Assembly (NCBI GenBank): GCA_020621905.1
Contig: JAHRYZ010000002.1
Coordinates: forward strand, 1-34,649
Origin: Rhizobium sp.
GTDB lineage: Bacteria; Pseudomonadota; Alphaproteobacteria; Rhizobiales; Rhizobiaceae
DNA length: 34,649 bases
Direction: 5' to 3'
Both the position numbers and the translations under genes were made by a program. The notes beneath the pieces were generated by a model, which saw only the letters and a list, made by a program, of their open reading frames with translations, made no database searches and was not told where the DNA came from. This document shows, piece after piece, positions 12,435 through 21,481 of the stretch; position 1 is the stretch's first letter, and every line of letters starts with the position of its first letter.

Positions 12435-13187
12435 TCACGTGATCAGCCCCATCCGGAAGGCCAACGCCACCACATGCTGGCGATTCTTCGCCTTCAGCTT
12501 GTCCTGGATGCCGTTCATATACCAGTCGACCGTGTGGTTCGAGATCCTCAGGATCTTGCTGATGTCGTTCGAGGTCATGCCGTCGGCGAGATAGTTCAGG
12601 ACCTCCATCTCGCGCCGCGTCATGCGCGTATCGACCTGCGTCGCCTCCTCCAGCGCCCCGGTCTCGCGACGAAGTTCGAGCAGCCGCCAGAAGGCTTTCT
12701 TGGCAACCGCGTCGAAAAGGGTCATCTCGACGGGCGAAAGATCGACGGGCCGACCGCCGAGCGTCATGTTGCCGAGCAGGCCGTTGCGACCATGCACGGG
12801 GAAGATATAGCCGTCATGCAGACCGAAGCGGAGCGATTCCATCATCATCCGCTCCATGCGCTTGCGATGCGGATCGCTCTTGAAGGCGGTAATCGTCTCG
12901 TTCCAGCGAAAACCCTTCTGCGCCTGTCCGAGATAGCGGATGGTGGGATCGATCAGCACGAATTTCTTGGCGATGTAGGTCTCGGGCCAGCCCTCCGGCC
13001 AGCGTCCCGTCAAGACGAGCCCCATCGGGTTCTCATTGGGTTTCGGCTGACGGATGATCCCGTAGTAGTCGAAACGATAGTGCCGAAGCAGCGTTTCCAA
13101 CTCGGTGAGGACTTCCTCGGCCGTGCGGCACTCGTCCGCGACAACCAGGAACTGGATCAATTGGTTAATGCTCAAACCTACCCCCAT
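12435..13187 (-). CDS. LuxR-type regulator with autoinducer-binding domain
   Basis: A 250-residue transcription factor with the two-domain quorum-sensing layout. The N-terminal autoinducer-binding domain keeps Trp67, Tyr71, Asp80, Trp95 and a Gly at 126, matching TraR Trp57, Tyr61, Asp70, Trp85 and Gly113. The C-terminal GerE-type helix-turn-helix (about 186-248) keeps Glu193, Leu197 and Gly203, matching TraR Glu178, Leu182 and Gly188. It therefore probably binds an acyl-homoserine lactone. No luxI-type synthase is in the window, so it looks like a LuxR solo. I chose ATG 13187 because AGGG precedes it at good spacing; an in-frame start at 13262 would add 25 residues unlike the family. It lies upstream of pyc on the same strand and is divergent from ndvA. 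Confidence 0.9.
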   Translation of the reverse strand: MGVGLSINQLIQFLVVADECRTAEEVLTELETLLRHYRFDYYGIIRQPKPNENPMGLVLTGRWPEGWPETYIAKKFVLIDPTIRYLGQAQKGFRWNETITAFKSDPHRKRMERMMMESLRFGLHDGYIFPVHGRNGLLGNMTLGGRPVDLSPVEMTLFDAVAKKAFWRLLELRRETGALEEATQVDTRMTRREMEVLNYLADGMTSNDISKILRISNHTVDWYMNGIQDKLKAKNRQHVVALAFRMGLIT

Positions 13188-13269
13188 CTTCGCCCTGCAG
13201 GCGAGACCACGAAAAAGCCATACGATCCCGATCTCTATCGGTGTGATCCGTTCGGAAGGCATCCATAAG

Positions 13270-13286
13270 CTAACATATATCGTTAG
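13270..13286. promoter_or_regulatory. lux-box-like inverted repeat upstream of the LuxR gene
   Basis: CTAAC - ATATATC - GTTAG has perfect 5-base arms and an AT-rich centre. It lies 83 bases upstream of the luxR start in the region shared with divergent ndvA (start 218 bases away). At 17 bases it is slightly shorter than the classic 18-20-base lux box. Binding by the adjacent regulator is inference. Confidence 0.35.
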
Positions 13287-13503
13287 GAGGCATTTAAATC
13301 CGACACCCGAAATCTAGCCACTGCCACGAAATCTGACCTGCCGGGAATGCCGGGTCGCATCGGTTGCGCCGAACCGGACGCCCCGGGGAGCCGTCGGCAG
13401 ATCCCGGCTGCCTGATCACACTATGGCATATCCTCTTGCCAGTTTATAAGAAAAACGCTTCAAGCTGCGATGGCCAATCCGGCCGATCGATGAGGAAACG
13501 CAA

Positions 13504-15243
13504 TTGTCCTTGTTCCAGGTCTACATAAAGGCCCTGAAATACCTGGCGGCCTACCGCTTCCGGGTAACGCTGGTCGTGATCGCCAATATTGTGCTGGCGA
13601 TGATCACCATCATCGAACCCATTCTTTTCGGGCGCATCATCGACGCCATATCGGAAAAGGGCGACGCGAAGACCATGCTGATCGCCTGGGGTGGCTTCGG
13701 CGTGTTCAACACGATCGCCTATGTCCTGGTCGCTCGCGAGGCCGACCGGCTGGCGCATGGCCGGCGCGCCGACCTTCTGACCGAGGCCTTCGGCCGCATC
13801 ATTTCGATGCCGCTCAGCTGGCACCACCAGCGCGGCACGTCCAATGCGCTGCACACCCTGCTTAGGGCAAGCGAGACCCTGTTCGGCCTCTGGCTCGAAT
13901 TCATGCGGACCCATCTGGCGACCGCGGTCGCGCTTACCCTGCTCATCCCGACCGCATTCTCGATGGACTGGCGTCTGTCCTCCGTGCTGATCGTGCTCAG
14001 CGTCCTGTACGTGCTGATCGGCAAGATGGTGATGAACCGGACGAAGGAAGGCCAGGCCTCGGTGGAAGGCCACTATCACACTGTCTTTTCCCATGTCAGC
14101 GACTCGATCAGCAACGTCTCTGTGCTGCACAGCTACAACCGGATCGAGGCGGAGACCCGGGCGCTGAAGCAATATGCCCAGCAATTGCTCGCAGCCCAGT
14201 ATCCGGTCCTCGACTGGTGGGCGATCGCCAGCGCGCTCAACCGCATCGCCTCCACCGTCTCCATGCTGGTGATCCTGGTGATCGGCACGATCCTGGTGCA
14301 GAGGGGCGAGCTGAAGGTCGGCGACATCATCGCCTTTACCGGTTTCGCCGGCCTGCTGATCGGCCGCCTCGACCAGATGCGCCAGTTCGCCACGCAGATC
14401 TTCGAAGCCCGTTCCAAGCTCGAGGATTTCTACCATCTCGAGGACTCCGTGCAGGAGCGCGAGGAGCCGATCGGTGCCGCCGAGCTGAAGGATGTGAGGG
14501 GAGACGTCGAATTCCGCAACGTCTCCTTCGACTTTGCCAACACCACGCAGGGCGTGCATGACGTCTCGTTTTCGGTGAAGGCCGGCCAGACAATCGCCAT
14601 CGTCGGGCCGACAGGCGCGGGCAAGACCACGCTGATCAACCTGCTGCAAAGGGTGCACGAGCCGCAGCAGGGCTCGATCCTGATCGACGGTACGGACATC
14701 CGGACGGTCACCCGCAAGTCGCTGCGCCATTCGATCGCCACCGTCTTCCAGGACGCCGGCCTGCTCAACCGTTCGATCCAGGAAAACATCCAGCTCGGTC
14801 GCGAGGACGCGTCCGTGGAAGAGATCCTCAAGGCAGCCGAAGCGGCGGCCGCGACCGATTTCATCGAAAGCCGGTTGAGCGGCTTCACCACCATGGTCGG
14901 CGAGCGGGGCAACCGGCTCTCGGGTGGCGAGCGCCAGCGCATCGCGATCGCCCGCGCCATCCTCAAGAACGCGCCCATCCTCGTGCTCGACGAGGCGACC
15001 AGCGCGCTCGACGTGGAAACCGAAGCACGGGTCAAGACGGCGATCGACCGGCTGCGCCAGAACCGCACCACCTTCATCATCGCCCACCGGCTGTCGACCG
15101 TGCGCGAGGCCGACATCGTGCTCTTCCTCGATCACGGCCGGATCATCGAAAAGGGCAGCTACGACCAGCTGAGTGCCAGCGGCGGGCGCTTCGCTTCGCT
15201 GCTTAGGACCAGTGGCCTGCTGACCGAGGAAAAGGCGGGCTGA
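13504..15243 (+). CDS. ndvA: Beta-1,2-glucan exporter NdvA/ChvA (ABC transporter, permease fused to ATPase)
   Basis: A 579-residue inner-membrane half-transporter that exports cyclic beta-1,2-glucan made by NdvB to the periplasm and probably works as a homodimer. The N-terminal half has six predicted membrane spans (the first about 20-45). The ABC domain has Walker A GPTGAGKT (368-375), Q-loop Gln416, signature LSGGE (472-476), Walker B ILVLDEA with Asp496/Glu497, and switch His528. The N-terminus MSLFQVYIKALKYLAAYRFR closely resembles characterised rhizobial NdvA. The start is TTG 13504 with GAGGA upstream; no ATG is suitable. It is divergent from luxR and followed after 168 bases by an AcuI-type reductase. 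It is intact, unlike ndvB. Confidence 0.96.
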   Translation: MSLFQVYIKALKYLAAYRFRVTLVVIANIVLAMITIIEPILFGRIIDAISEKGDAKTMLIAWGGFGVFNTIAYVLVAREADRLAHGRRADLLTEAFGRIISMPLSWHHQRGTSNALHTLLRASETLFGLWLEFMRTHLATAVALTLLIPTAFSMDWRLSSVLIVLSVLYVLIGKMVMNRTKEGQASVEGHYHTVFSHVSDSISNVSVLHSYNRIEAETRALKQYAQQLLAAQYPVLDWWAIASALNRIASTVSMLVILVIGTILVQRGELKVGDIIAFTGFAGLLIGRLDQMRQFATQIFEARSKLEDFYHLEDSVQEREEPIGAAELKDVRGDVEFRNVSFDFANTTQGVHDVSFSVKAGQTIAIVGPTGAGKTTLINLLQRVHEPQQGSILIDGTDIRTVTRKSLRHSIATVFQDAGLLNRSIQENIQLGREDASVEEILKAAEAAAATDFIESRLSGFTTMVGERGNRLSGGERQRIAIARAILKNAPILVLDEATSALDVETEARVKTAIDRLRQNRTTFIIAHRLSTVREADIVLFLDHGRIIEKGSYDQLSASGGRFASLLRTSGLLTEEKAG

Positions 15244-15271
15244 GATCACCGGTCCTCTCCGACTGAACTGA

Positions 15272-15299
15272 TGCCTCTGGCCTGGACAAGGCCGTGGCA
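15272..15299 (+). terminator. Possible hairpin terminator after ndvA
   Basis: A stem of TGCC/GGCA (outer) and GGCCT/AGGCC (inner) around GGACA lies 29 bases after the ndvA stop. Only a weak T-rich tail follows, so it may be a Rho-dependent or processing hairpin rather than a true intrinsic terminator. Confidence 0.3.
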
Positions 15300-15411
15300 T
15301 TCGGCGAACTGGCGTGGCATGTTCGGTGCGGCTGTCGGGAGGCGGTTCGATCACACCTTGCCCCCCTGCCGGCCATGACTTGAGCATCGCAGCGTCGGGA
15401 GCATCACCATC

Positions 15412-16407
15412 ATGAGCGAGACATTCACAGCGATCGTCATCGACACCGTCGACGGCAAACCGAAAGCGGGCTTTCGTCAGCTGAAGACTGCCGATCTTCC
15501 CGACAACGACGTGCTGGTGGAGATCGCCTACTCGACCCTGAACTACAAGGACGGCCTGGCCGTCTCCGGCAAGGGGCGGATCGCAAGGCGCACGCCGATG
15601 GTTGCCGGCGCCGACCTCGCCGGCACGGTCGTCTCCTCCCGATCGCCGCTGTGGAAGGCCGGCGACAAAGTCGTGCTCAATGGTTTCGGCATGTCGGAGA
15701 CGGAATGGGGCGGCTATTCCCGCTTCCAGAAGGTCAAGGCCGAATGGTTGATGGCGCTTCCCGATGGCTTCACGCTCGAACAGTCGATGGCGATCGGCAC
15801 TGCCGGCTATACGGCGGCACTTTGCGTCGATGCGCTGGAGGACTGGGGCGTGATCAAGCCGGGTGAAGGCGAGGTTCTGGTTACGGGGGCTGCCGGCGGA
15901 GTCGGCTCGGTCTCGGTCAGCCTGCTGGCCGCCAAGGGCCACCGCGTCACCGCCTCGACCGGGCGACCCGAAACGCACGACTATCTGGCCTCACTTGGCG
16001 CCAGCGCCTTTATTGACCGGACCAGCCTCACGGAAAAGGGGGCGCCTCTGCAGAAGGAGCGCTGGTCGGGCGCGGTCGACAGCGTCGGCTCGACGACGCT
16101 CGCCAACGTGCTGTCGCAGACGGTCTATGGCGGGGCAGTCGCCGCCTGCGGTCTGGCCGGCGGGGCCGATCTTCCCGCAACCGTCCTGCCGCATATCCTT
16201 CGGGGCGTCGCCCTGCTCGGCGTCGACTCGGTCTTCGCCCCGATGGCCAGGCGTACGCGCGCCTGGCAGACGCTGGCCGATCACCTCGACCGCGCCCACC
16301 TTGCGGCCCTGACCACGGTCGAACCGATGTCGAAGGTGCCGGAGCTGGCAGAGGCGATCGTTGCCGGGCAGATCCGCGGCCGCGTCGTCATCGACGTCAG
16401 CCGCTGA
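15412..16407 (+). CDS. Acrylyl-CoA reductase / YhdH-type NADPH oxidoreductase (AcuI family)
   Basis: A 331-residue medium-chain dehydrogenase/reductase without the zinc-binding residues of alcohol dehydrogenases. The N-terminal GroES-like half has STLNYKDGLAVSGKG, typical of YhdH/AcuI. The Rossmann half has LVTGAAGGVGS (159-165 is the glycine motif). AcuI members reduce acryloyl-CoA to propionyl-CoA with NADPH, and YhdH is an E. coli homologue; the exact substrate here cannot be fixed. ATG 15412 is preceded by GGGAG. It stands alone between ndvA and the convergent RND pump gene, whose stop is only 3 bases from this one. Confidence 0.88.
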   Translation: MSETFTAIVIDTVDGKPKAGFRQLKTADLPDNDVLVEIAYSTLNYKDGLAVSGKGRIARRTPMVAGADLAGTVVSSRSPLWKAGDKVVLNGFGMSETEWGGYSRFQKVKAEWLMALPDGFTLEQSMAIGTAGYTAALCVDALEDWGVIKPGEGEVLVTGAAGGVGSVSVSLLAAKGHRVTASTGRPETHDYLASLGASAFIDRTSLTEKGAPLQKERWSGAVDSVGSTTLANVLSQTVYGGAVAACGLAGGADLPATVLPHILRGVALLGVDSVFAPMARRTRAWQTLADHLDRAHLAALTTVEPMSKVPELAEAIVAGQIRGRVVIDVSR

Positions 16408-16410
16408 GCC

Positions 16411-19400
16411 TCATTCCGCAGCGACGGCCGGGGCTACGTGGTTTTGGTTTTCCGGGCCGCCCGCGGTTGCCTGACGATCGTCCTTGTTCTTCGGCTCACG
16501 GCCGAAGAACAGGGCGTAGGCTGCCGGCAGGACGAGGATGGTGAGCACCGTCGCCACCAGGATGCCGCCCATCATCGCATAGGCGAGCGGACCCCAGAAC
16601 ACGCCCCGCGAAATCGGGATCAACGCCAGGACCGCGGTCAGGGCGGTGAGCACGATCGGCCGGAAACGGCGGATCGCCGAACCGATGATCGCTTCTGACC
16701 GCTCCATGCCGGCCGCGATGTCCTGGTCGATCTGGTCGATCAGGATGATCGAGTTGCGGATGATGATGCCGAGCAGCGCGATGACGCCGAGGATGGCGAC
16801 GAAGCCGAACGGCGCGCCGGACACCAGCAGGGCCGCGGCCGCGCCGATGATGCCGAGCGGACCGGTGGCCAGCACCAGCATGGCCTTGCCGAAATGCTGC
16901 AGCTGGATCATCAGCAGGACGACGATGACGCGCAGCATGCTCGGCGCCTTGGCGGCGATCGAGGCCTGGCTTTCGGCACTGTCCTCCGCCCCGCCCTGCA
17001 CTTCGATCTTGTAGCCGGCGGCGAGCCCGTCACGCAGGCCCTGCAGCTGGCCGTAGACCTGTGTCACCACCTCGTTCGATTGCACGCCGTCCGGCAGCGT
17101 GGCGCGTACGGTGATCGAGGGCAGGCGATCACGGCGCCATTCGATGCCCTGTTCGAGCACCGGAACGATCCGGGCGACCTGCGACAGAGGCACGAAAGCG
17201 CCGTTGTCGGTCGGGATGTAGACGGAGTTCACCGCCGTCAGCAATTGCCGGCTTTCTTCCGGTTCGCGGGCGACGATCGAGATCGTTTCTTCCCCGGCGC
17301 GGACATCGGCCAGCGGCGCGCCGCTCATGGTTGCCTGCAGCATCTGGCGGAGGCGCTGCGAGGTGACGCCGAGCGCGCGGGCGCGGTCCTGGTCGACCAC
17401 CAGCTTCATCGCCGGCACCGGCTCCAGCCAGTCGTCATGCACCGCACCGAGCAGCGGATTGGCGAGATAGACCTTCTTCACCGCGTCGGCGATGCGGCGC
17501 ACCTCGGCACGGTCCGGACCGGTCACGCGCATCTGGACCGGCCAGCCGGTCGGGGGACCCAGAAACAGGCGGTCGACCTTGGCGCGGACCGACGGGAAAT
17601 CCTCGGCGAGAATGCTGCGCAGCTTGAGGATCAGCCGTTCGCGGGCCGGTTCGTCGTTGGCCATGACGAGCAGCTGGGCGAAGTTCGGATTGCGCAGTTG
17701 CTGGTCGAGCGGCAGGAAGAAGCGCGGCGCGCCCTCGCCGATATAGGTAGCGACGAACTGCTTGTCGGCATCATCCATGATGCGGTCTTCGAGCGCCTTC
17801 GCCTGGGTTTCCACCTCGTGGATGCTGGTGCCTTCCGGCAGCCAGAGATCGACGAGGATTTCCGGCCGCGACGATGCGGGGAAGAAGCTCTGCGGAATGA
17901 ACTGGAAGGCCCAGAGGCTGGTGACGAACGTGCCGATGGTCAGCGCCAGCACGATCAGACGATGGTGCACCGCCCAGCCGACGGTCGAGCGCAGGCGGCG
18001 GTAGAAGTGGGTGTCGAACACGTCCTGGTGGCTGCCGGCATGATGCCGCTGCTTCAGGATCATGTGGCCGAGCCAGGGGGTGAAATAGACGGCGACGAAC
18101 CATGAGACGACCAGCGCAATGCCGACCACGTAGAACAGCGAGCGGACATATTCGCCGGCCGTCGATTCGGCAAAGCCGACCGGGATGAAGCCCGCTGTGG
18201 TGATCAGCGTGCCGGTCAGCATCGGGAAGGCGGTGGAGGTATAGGCGAAGCTCGCGGCATCGATCTTGTGCAGGCCCTCCTCGAGCTTGCGCTCCATCAT
18301 CTCGACGACGATCATCGCGTCGTCGACCAGGAGCCCAAGCGCGATGATCAGCGCGCCAAGCGAAATACGCTGCAGGTCGATGCCGAGCTCGTACATGATG
18401 GCAAAGGTTGCGGCGAGCACCAGCGGGATGGCGATGGCGATGACGAGGCCGGAACGCCAGCCGATCGACAGGAAGGACACGACGAGCACGATGGCCAGCG
18501 CCTCGAGCAATGCCTTCATGAACTCGCCGATGGCTTCGCGCACCACTTCCGGCTGGTTGGAGATCTGGGCGACCTCGACGCCGTGGGGCAGGGAGGCCTC
18601 GAAGCGATGCAGCGTCTCCTCGACGGCCTTGCCGACATCGGTGACGTTGAAACCCTTCGCCATGACGACTCCGACCTGCACGCTGTCCTGGCCGTTGAAG
18701 CGGAACTTGCGCTGGAACGGTGCCTCGGTGCCCTCGGTGACGGTGGCGATATCGCCGAGGCGGGTCACCTGCTGGCCGGCACGCAGCCTGAGTTCGCGAA
18801 TGTCGTCGGCCCGGCCGAGACCGCCGTCGACCGATATACGGACGGAGCGTTCGCCGGTGTCGATCGTGCCGGACGGATCGATGGCGTTCTGCCCCGCCAG
18901 AGCATCCTTGATGTTGGAGAAGGTCAGGCCGCGTTCGGCCAGTACCTTGGATGACACGTCGATGTAAATCTTCTGCGGCTGGTCGCCGAGGATCACGGCC
19001 TTCTCGACGCCCGGCGTCGTCAGCAGCATGTCACGTGCCTGGATGGCATAGTCCTTGAGCTCGGGAAAGCTGTAGCCCTCGCCCGACAGGGAATGCAGCG
19101 TGATGAAGGTGTCGCCGAATTCGTCGTTGAAATAGGGGCCGAGCAGGCCGTCCGGCAGTTCGCCGGAGATGTCGCCGACCTTCTTGCGGACCTGGTAGAA
19201 GGCGTCGGCCACCTCGTCGGCATTCGTGTCGCCTTCGATCTGCAGCGTGATGATGGCGCTGCCGGCCCGGGTGTAGGATTTCACCCAGTCGAGATGCGGC
19301 ACTTCCTGAAGCTTGCGTTCGATCTTGTTGACCACCTGGTCCTGCATGTCGGTGATCGAGGCGCCGGGCCAGACGGCCTGCACGACCATGACGCGGAAGG

Positions 19401-19551
19401 TGAAATCCGGATCTTCCTTCTGGCCCATGCGCGTGAGGCCGAGCACGCCGGCGATCAGGATCAGGGCGAACAGGAAACGTGCCATGCTCGGATGGGCGAT
19501 CGCCCAACGGGACAGATTGAAGGAACCCGTGTCATTCTTGGACGGCGTCAT
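16411..19551 (-). CDS. RND efflux pump, inner-membrane permease
   Basis: A 1,046-residue proton-driven transporter of the AcrB/HAE superfamily, of usual length. A first membrane span at about 22-40 (FLFALILIAGVLGLTRMG) precedes a large periplasmic loop; the second half repeats this plan. Membrane segment 4 has LGLLVDDAMIVVEMMER with the Asp410-Asp411 proton-relay pair, matching AcrB Asp407-Asp408. It lies 32 bases downstream of the membrane-fusion-protein gene in the same operon and is controlled by the upstream TetR gene. The N-terminal QKEDPDFTFRVMVV resembles the proteobacterial pumps often labelled acriflavin-resistance or multidrug RND permease. No outer-membrane channel gene is present, so it presumably uses a TolC-like protein encoded elsewhere. 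Substrates are unknown. Confidence 0.94.
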   Translation of the reverse strand: MTPSKNDTGSFNLSRWAIAHPSMARFLFALILIAGVLGLTRMGQKEDPDFTFRVMVVQAVWPGASITDMQDQVVNKIERKLQEVPHLDWVKSYTRAGSAIITLQIEGDTNADEVADAFYQVRKKVGDISGELPDGLLGPYFNDEFGDTFITLHSLSGEGYSFPELKDYAIQARDMLLTTPGVEKAVILGDQPQKIYIDVSSKVLAERGLTFSNIKDALAGQNAIDPSGTIDTGERSVRISVDGGLGRADDIRELRLRAGQQVTRLGDIATVTEGTEAPFQRKFRFNGQDSVQVGVVMAKGFNVTDVGKAVEETLHRFEASLPHGVEVAQISNQPEVVREAIGEFMKALLEALAIVLVVSFLSIGWRSGLVIAIAIPLVLAATFAIMYELGIDLQRISLGALIIALGLLVDDAMIVVEMMERKLEEGLHKIDAASFAYTSTAFPMLTGTLITTAGFIPVGFAESTAGEYVRSLFYVVGIALVVSWFVAVYFTPWLGHMILKQRHHAGSHQDVFDTHFYRRLRSTVGWAVHHRLIVLALTIGTFVTSLWAFQFIPQSFFPASSRPEILVDLWLPEGTSIHEVETQAKALEDRIMDDADKQFVATYIGEGAPRFFLPLDQQLRNPNFAQLLVMANDEPARERLILKLRSILAEDFPSVRAKVDRLFLGPPTGWPVQMRVTGPDRAEVRRIADAVKKVYLANPLLGAVHDDWLEPVPAMKLVVDQDRARALGVTSQRLRQMLQATMSGAPLADVRAGEETISIVAREPEESRQLLTAVNSVYIPTDNGAFVPLSQVARIVPVLEQGIEWRRDRLPSITVRATLPDGVQSNEVVTQVYGQLQGLRDGLAAGYKIEVQGGAEDSAESQASIAAKAPSMLRVIVVLLMIQLQHFGKAMLVLATGPLGIIGAAAALLVSGAPFGFVAILGVIALLGIIIRNSIILIDQIDQDIAAGMERSEAIIGSAIRRFRPIVLTALTAVLALIPISRGVFWGPLAYAMMGGILVATVLTILVLPAAYALFFGREPKNKDDRQATAGGPENQNHVAPAVAAE

Positions 19552-19583
19552 GGCGTTTATCCGCTCTCTGGAAAGGGTGTGGT

Positions 19584-20714
19584 TCAGCGCGTCTGGCTGG
19601 GCGGGACGGTGCTGCCGGTGGCAAGTGCTGCTTGTTCCGCGTCACCCTCCGCAAGCTTGACCTTGAGGTCCTCGGTCATGAACTGGGTGCCCGCGACGAC
19701 GACGAGATCGCCGGCCTTCAGACCTTCGGACACGCGCACGCCGGCCTCGGAGAAGTCCACGACCGTGACCGGGCGCTCGTGCACGGTTTCCGCCGCCGGA
19801 TCGACGGTCCAGACGATCGGCCGATCGGAGGGTCCGCGCGCGAGCGCGCCGAGCGGCAGGTTGAAGAGCGGCTGGTCGCTGTCGGCGACAGTTTTCACCG
19901 AGGCCGTCATGCCGAGCAGCACGCGCCGGTCGGACGGCAGGGAGACCCGGACGGCGAAGGTGCGAGAGGCGGAATCGGCGCTGCCGGCGACTTCGCGCAC
20001 GGTCCCCTTGAGCGCCAGATTGTCGTTCGACCAGAGGCCGACTTCGACAGCCTTGCCCGGGGAAAAGGCGAAGACGTCACCCTCGGGAACCGCGATCGAC
20101 ACTTCCTTCTCGCCGTCGACGGCTACCGTCACGACGGGGGTGCCCGCGGCGACCACCTGGCCTGCATCGGCATGGACCGCGGTGACGATGCCGTCGCGGT
20201 CGGCCTTGAGCACTGCATAGCCGACCTGGTTTTCCGCCTGCGAGAGCGTCGCCCGGGCCGAATCGCGCGCGGCGACCGCCTGGTTGTGGGTCAGTTGCGC
20301 CTGTTCGAGTTGGGCCTTGGCCGCGACCTGCTGCTTGAACAGCTGGTCGGCGCGCTTCAGGGCAAAATCGGCCGTCTCGACCTGCCGCTCGGCGGCGAGG
20401 AGACTGGCCCGGGCGCTGGCCAGCGACAGCTCGTAGTCGGTCGCATCGATCCGGGCGAGAACGTCGCCGGCGACCACGCGGTCGCCGATATCCACCTGAC
20501 GGTCGACGATCTTGCCGCCGACGCGGAAGCCGGCCGGCGCTTCGCTGCGGGCGCGCACGGCGCCGGAATAGGAGAGCTCGCGCGTCGTCGCGGCCGGAGC
20601 GATCTCGACCACCTTGACCGGGCGGACAGGCTCCTTGGGCGTTTCGGCGGTTTCCGCCGAGCAGCCGGCAAGAGCGGCCACGAGCAGCAGGGGAAGCAGG
20701 GCTTTCTTGTACAT
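19584..20714 (-). CDS. RND periplasmic adaptor (membrane-fusion lipoprotein)
   Basis: A 376-residue adaptor that links the RND permease to an outer-membrane channel. Its signal peptide ends in the lipobox LAGC with Cys18, so it is predicted to be a lipoprotein anchored in the inner membrane. It has the usual order: a lipoyl/barrel-sandwich half-motif (GGKIVDRQVDIGDRVVAGDV), a coiled-coil hairpin (about 95-150, rich in Ala, Gln and Glu), the second lipoyl half (DGIVTAVHADAGQVVAAGTP), then the beta-barrel and membrane-proximal domains. It lies 75 bases after the TetR gene and 32 bases before the permease gene, so the three form one operon. Confidence 0.93.
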   Translation of the reverse strand: MYKKALLPLLLVAALAGCSAETAETPKEPVRPVKVVEIAPAATTRELSYSGAVRARSEAPAGFRVGGKIVDRQVDIGDRVVAGDVLARIDATDYELSLASARASLLAAERQVETADFALKRADQLFKQQVAAKAQLEQAQLTHNQAVAARDSARATLSQAENQVGYAVLKADRDGIVTAVHADAGQVVAAGTPVVTVAVDGEKEVSIAVPEGDVFAFSPGKAVEVGLWSNDNLALKGTVREVAGSADSASRTFAVRVSLPSDRRVLLGMTASVKTVADSDQPLFNLPLGALARGPSDRPIVWTVDPAAETVHERPVTVVDFSEAGVRVSEGLKAGDLVVVAGTQFMTEDLKVKLAEGDAEQAALATGSTVPPSQTR

Positions 20715-20789
20715 GGGACGTCCATCCTCAGCGAAACGGGTTCGCGACTGGCGGTGAAATTCAGCATTTCGGTATGCGTTCGGGTGCGC

Positions 20790-21413
20790 TCAGGCCTTCA
20801 CGGCGCGGATCGCGAAATCGATCAGTTCTTCCGGCCTGGCGCGGTTGCCCTTGCCGATGCATTGCGAGACGAGCTGCGGATGGTGCAAGGACGACGTTGC
20901 CGCGCCGAAGCAGCGTGCGGCGAGTTCGGCATCGCCCGGCTTGAATTCGCCGGCGGCCATGCCATCGGCAATGATGTCGCGCACGATGGTCTGGAGGCGA
21001 TCGATGTACTGGTCGATCACATGCCAGTCGCGCTCGATGGCGATGATCACCATTTCGTGGACCTTTTCCGAATCCAGCATGGTCTCGACTGTGAAGCGAT
21101 ACTGGCCCATCGCATATTGGCGCAGGCGCTCTTCGGCGCTGACAGGAAGGGCTGCGCTGTTCAACGCCATTTCATAGCTGGCATTCAGCATGCGCGAGCA
21201 GAGCGCCTGATGGATCTCCACCTTCGAACCGAAGAACCGGTAGATATTGGCCGTCGACATGCCGAGTTCCTTGGCAATGTCGGCGACCGTCGTCTTCGCG
21301 TAGCCGTATTGCCGGAAGACGCGCTCGGCCGCATCAAGGATACGCACGACGTTTTCCTGACGCGCGGCACTCTCCGGGGCGTGGTTGTCGATCTCGGTAT
21401 TCGTGGCATCCAT
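20790..21413 (-). CDS. TetR-family repressor of the RND operon
   Basis: A 207-residue one-domain regulator. The helix-turn-helix reads KTTVADIAKELGMSTANIYR (about 39-58), followed by FFGSKVEIHQAL. The C-terminal domain would bind a pump substrate or similar ligand. It is the first gene of the tetR-adaptor-permease operon. A near-consensus promoter and a 22-base palindrome next to its -10 box indicate negative autoregulation of the whole operon. The start ATG 21413 gives a normal TetR N-terminus with a 20-residue tail; a later start is possible because the ribosome site is weak. Confidence 0.92.
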   Translation of the reverse strand: MDATNTEIDNHAPESAARQENVVRILDAAERVFRQYGYAKTTVADIAKELGMSTANIYRFFGSKVEIHQALCSRMLNASYEMALNSAALPVSAEERLRQYAMGQYRFTVETMLDSEKVHEMVIIAIERDWHVIDQYIDRLQTIVRDIIADGMAAGEFKPGDAELAARCFGAATSSLHHPQLVSQCIGKGNRARPEELIDFAIRAVKA

Positions 21414-21430
21414 GACTGACTCTTGACGTG

Positions 21431-21452
21431 TGACGAAATTCGTATTTCGTCA
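21431..21452. promoter_or_regulatory. Operator-like palindrome of the TetR/RND operon
   Basis: TGACGAAAT (21431-21439), TCGT, ATTTCGTCA (21444-21452): perfect 9-base arms with a 4-base centre. It abuts the -10 box and covers the expected transcription start, the classic place for a TetR repressor site. It ends 18 bases upstream of the tetR start codon. Confidence 0.8.
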
Positions 21453-21481
21453 TTCATAATTCGACAATTTGCCTTTGTCAA
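21453..21481 (-). promoter_or_regulatory. Sigma-70 promoter of the TetR/RND operon
   Basis: On the minus strand: TTGACA (21481-21476), exactly 17 bases, TATGAA (21458-21453). The -35 is perfect and the -10 is good for an alphaproteobacterium. The palindromic operator begins at the next base. Confidence 0.8.

Noticed and set aside
13444-15978. An 844-codon minus-strand frame covering ndvA and part of the reductase
   Set aside because: It crosses two clear plus-strand genes and the gap between them and has no family resemblance.
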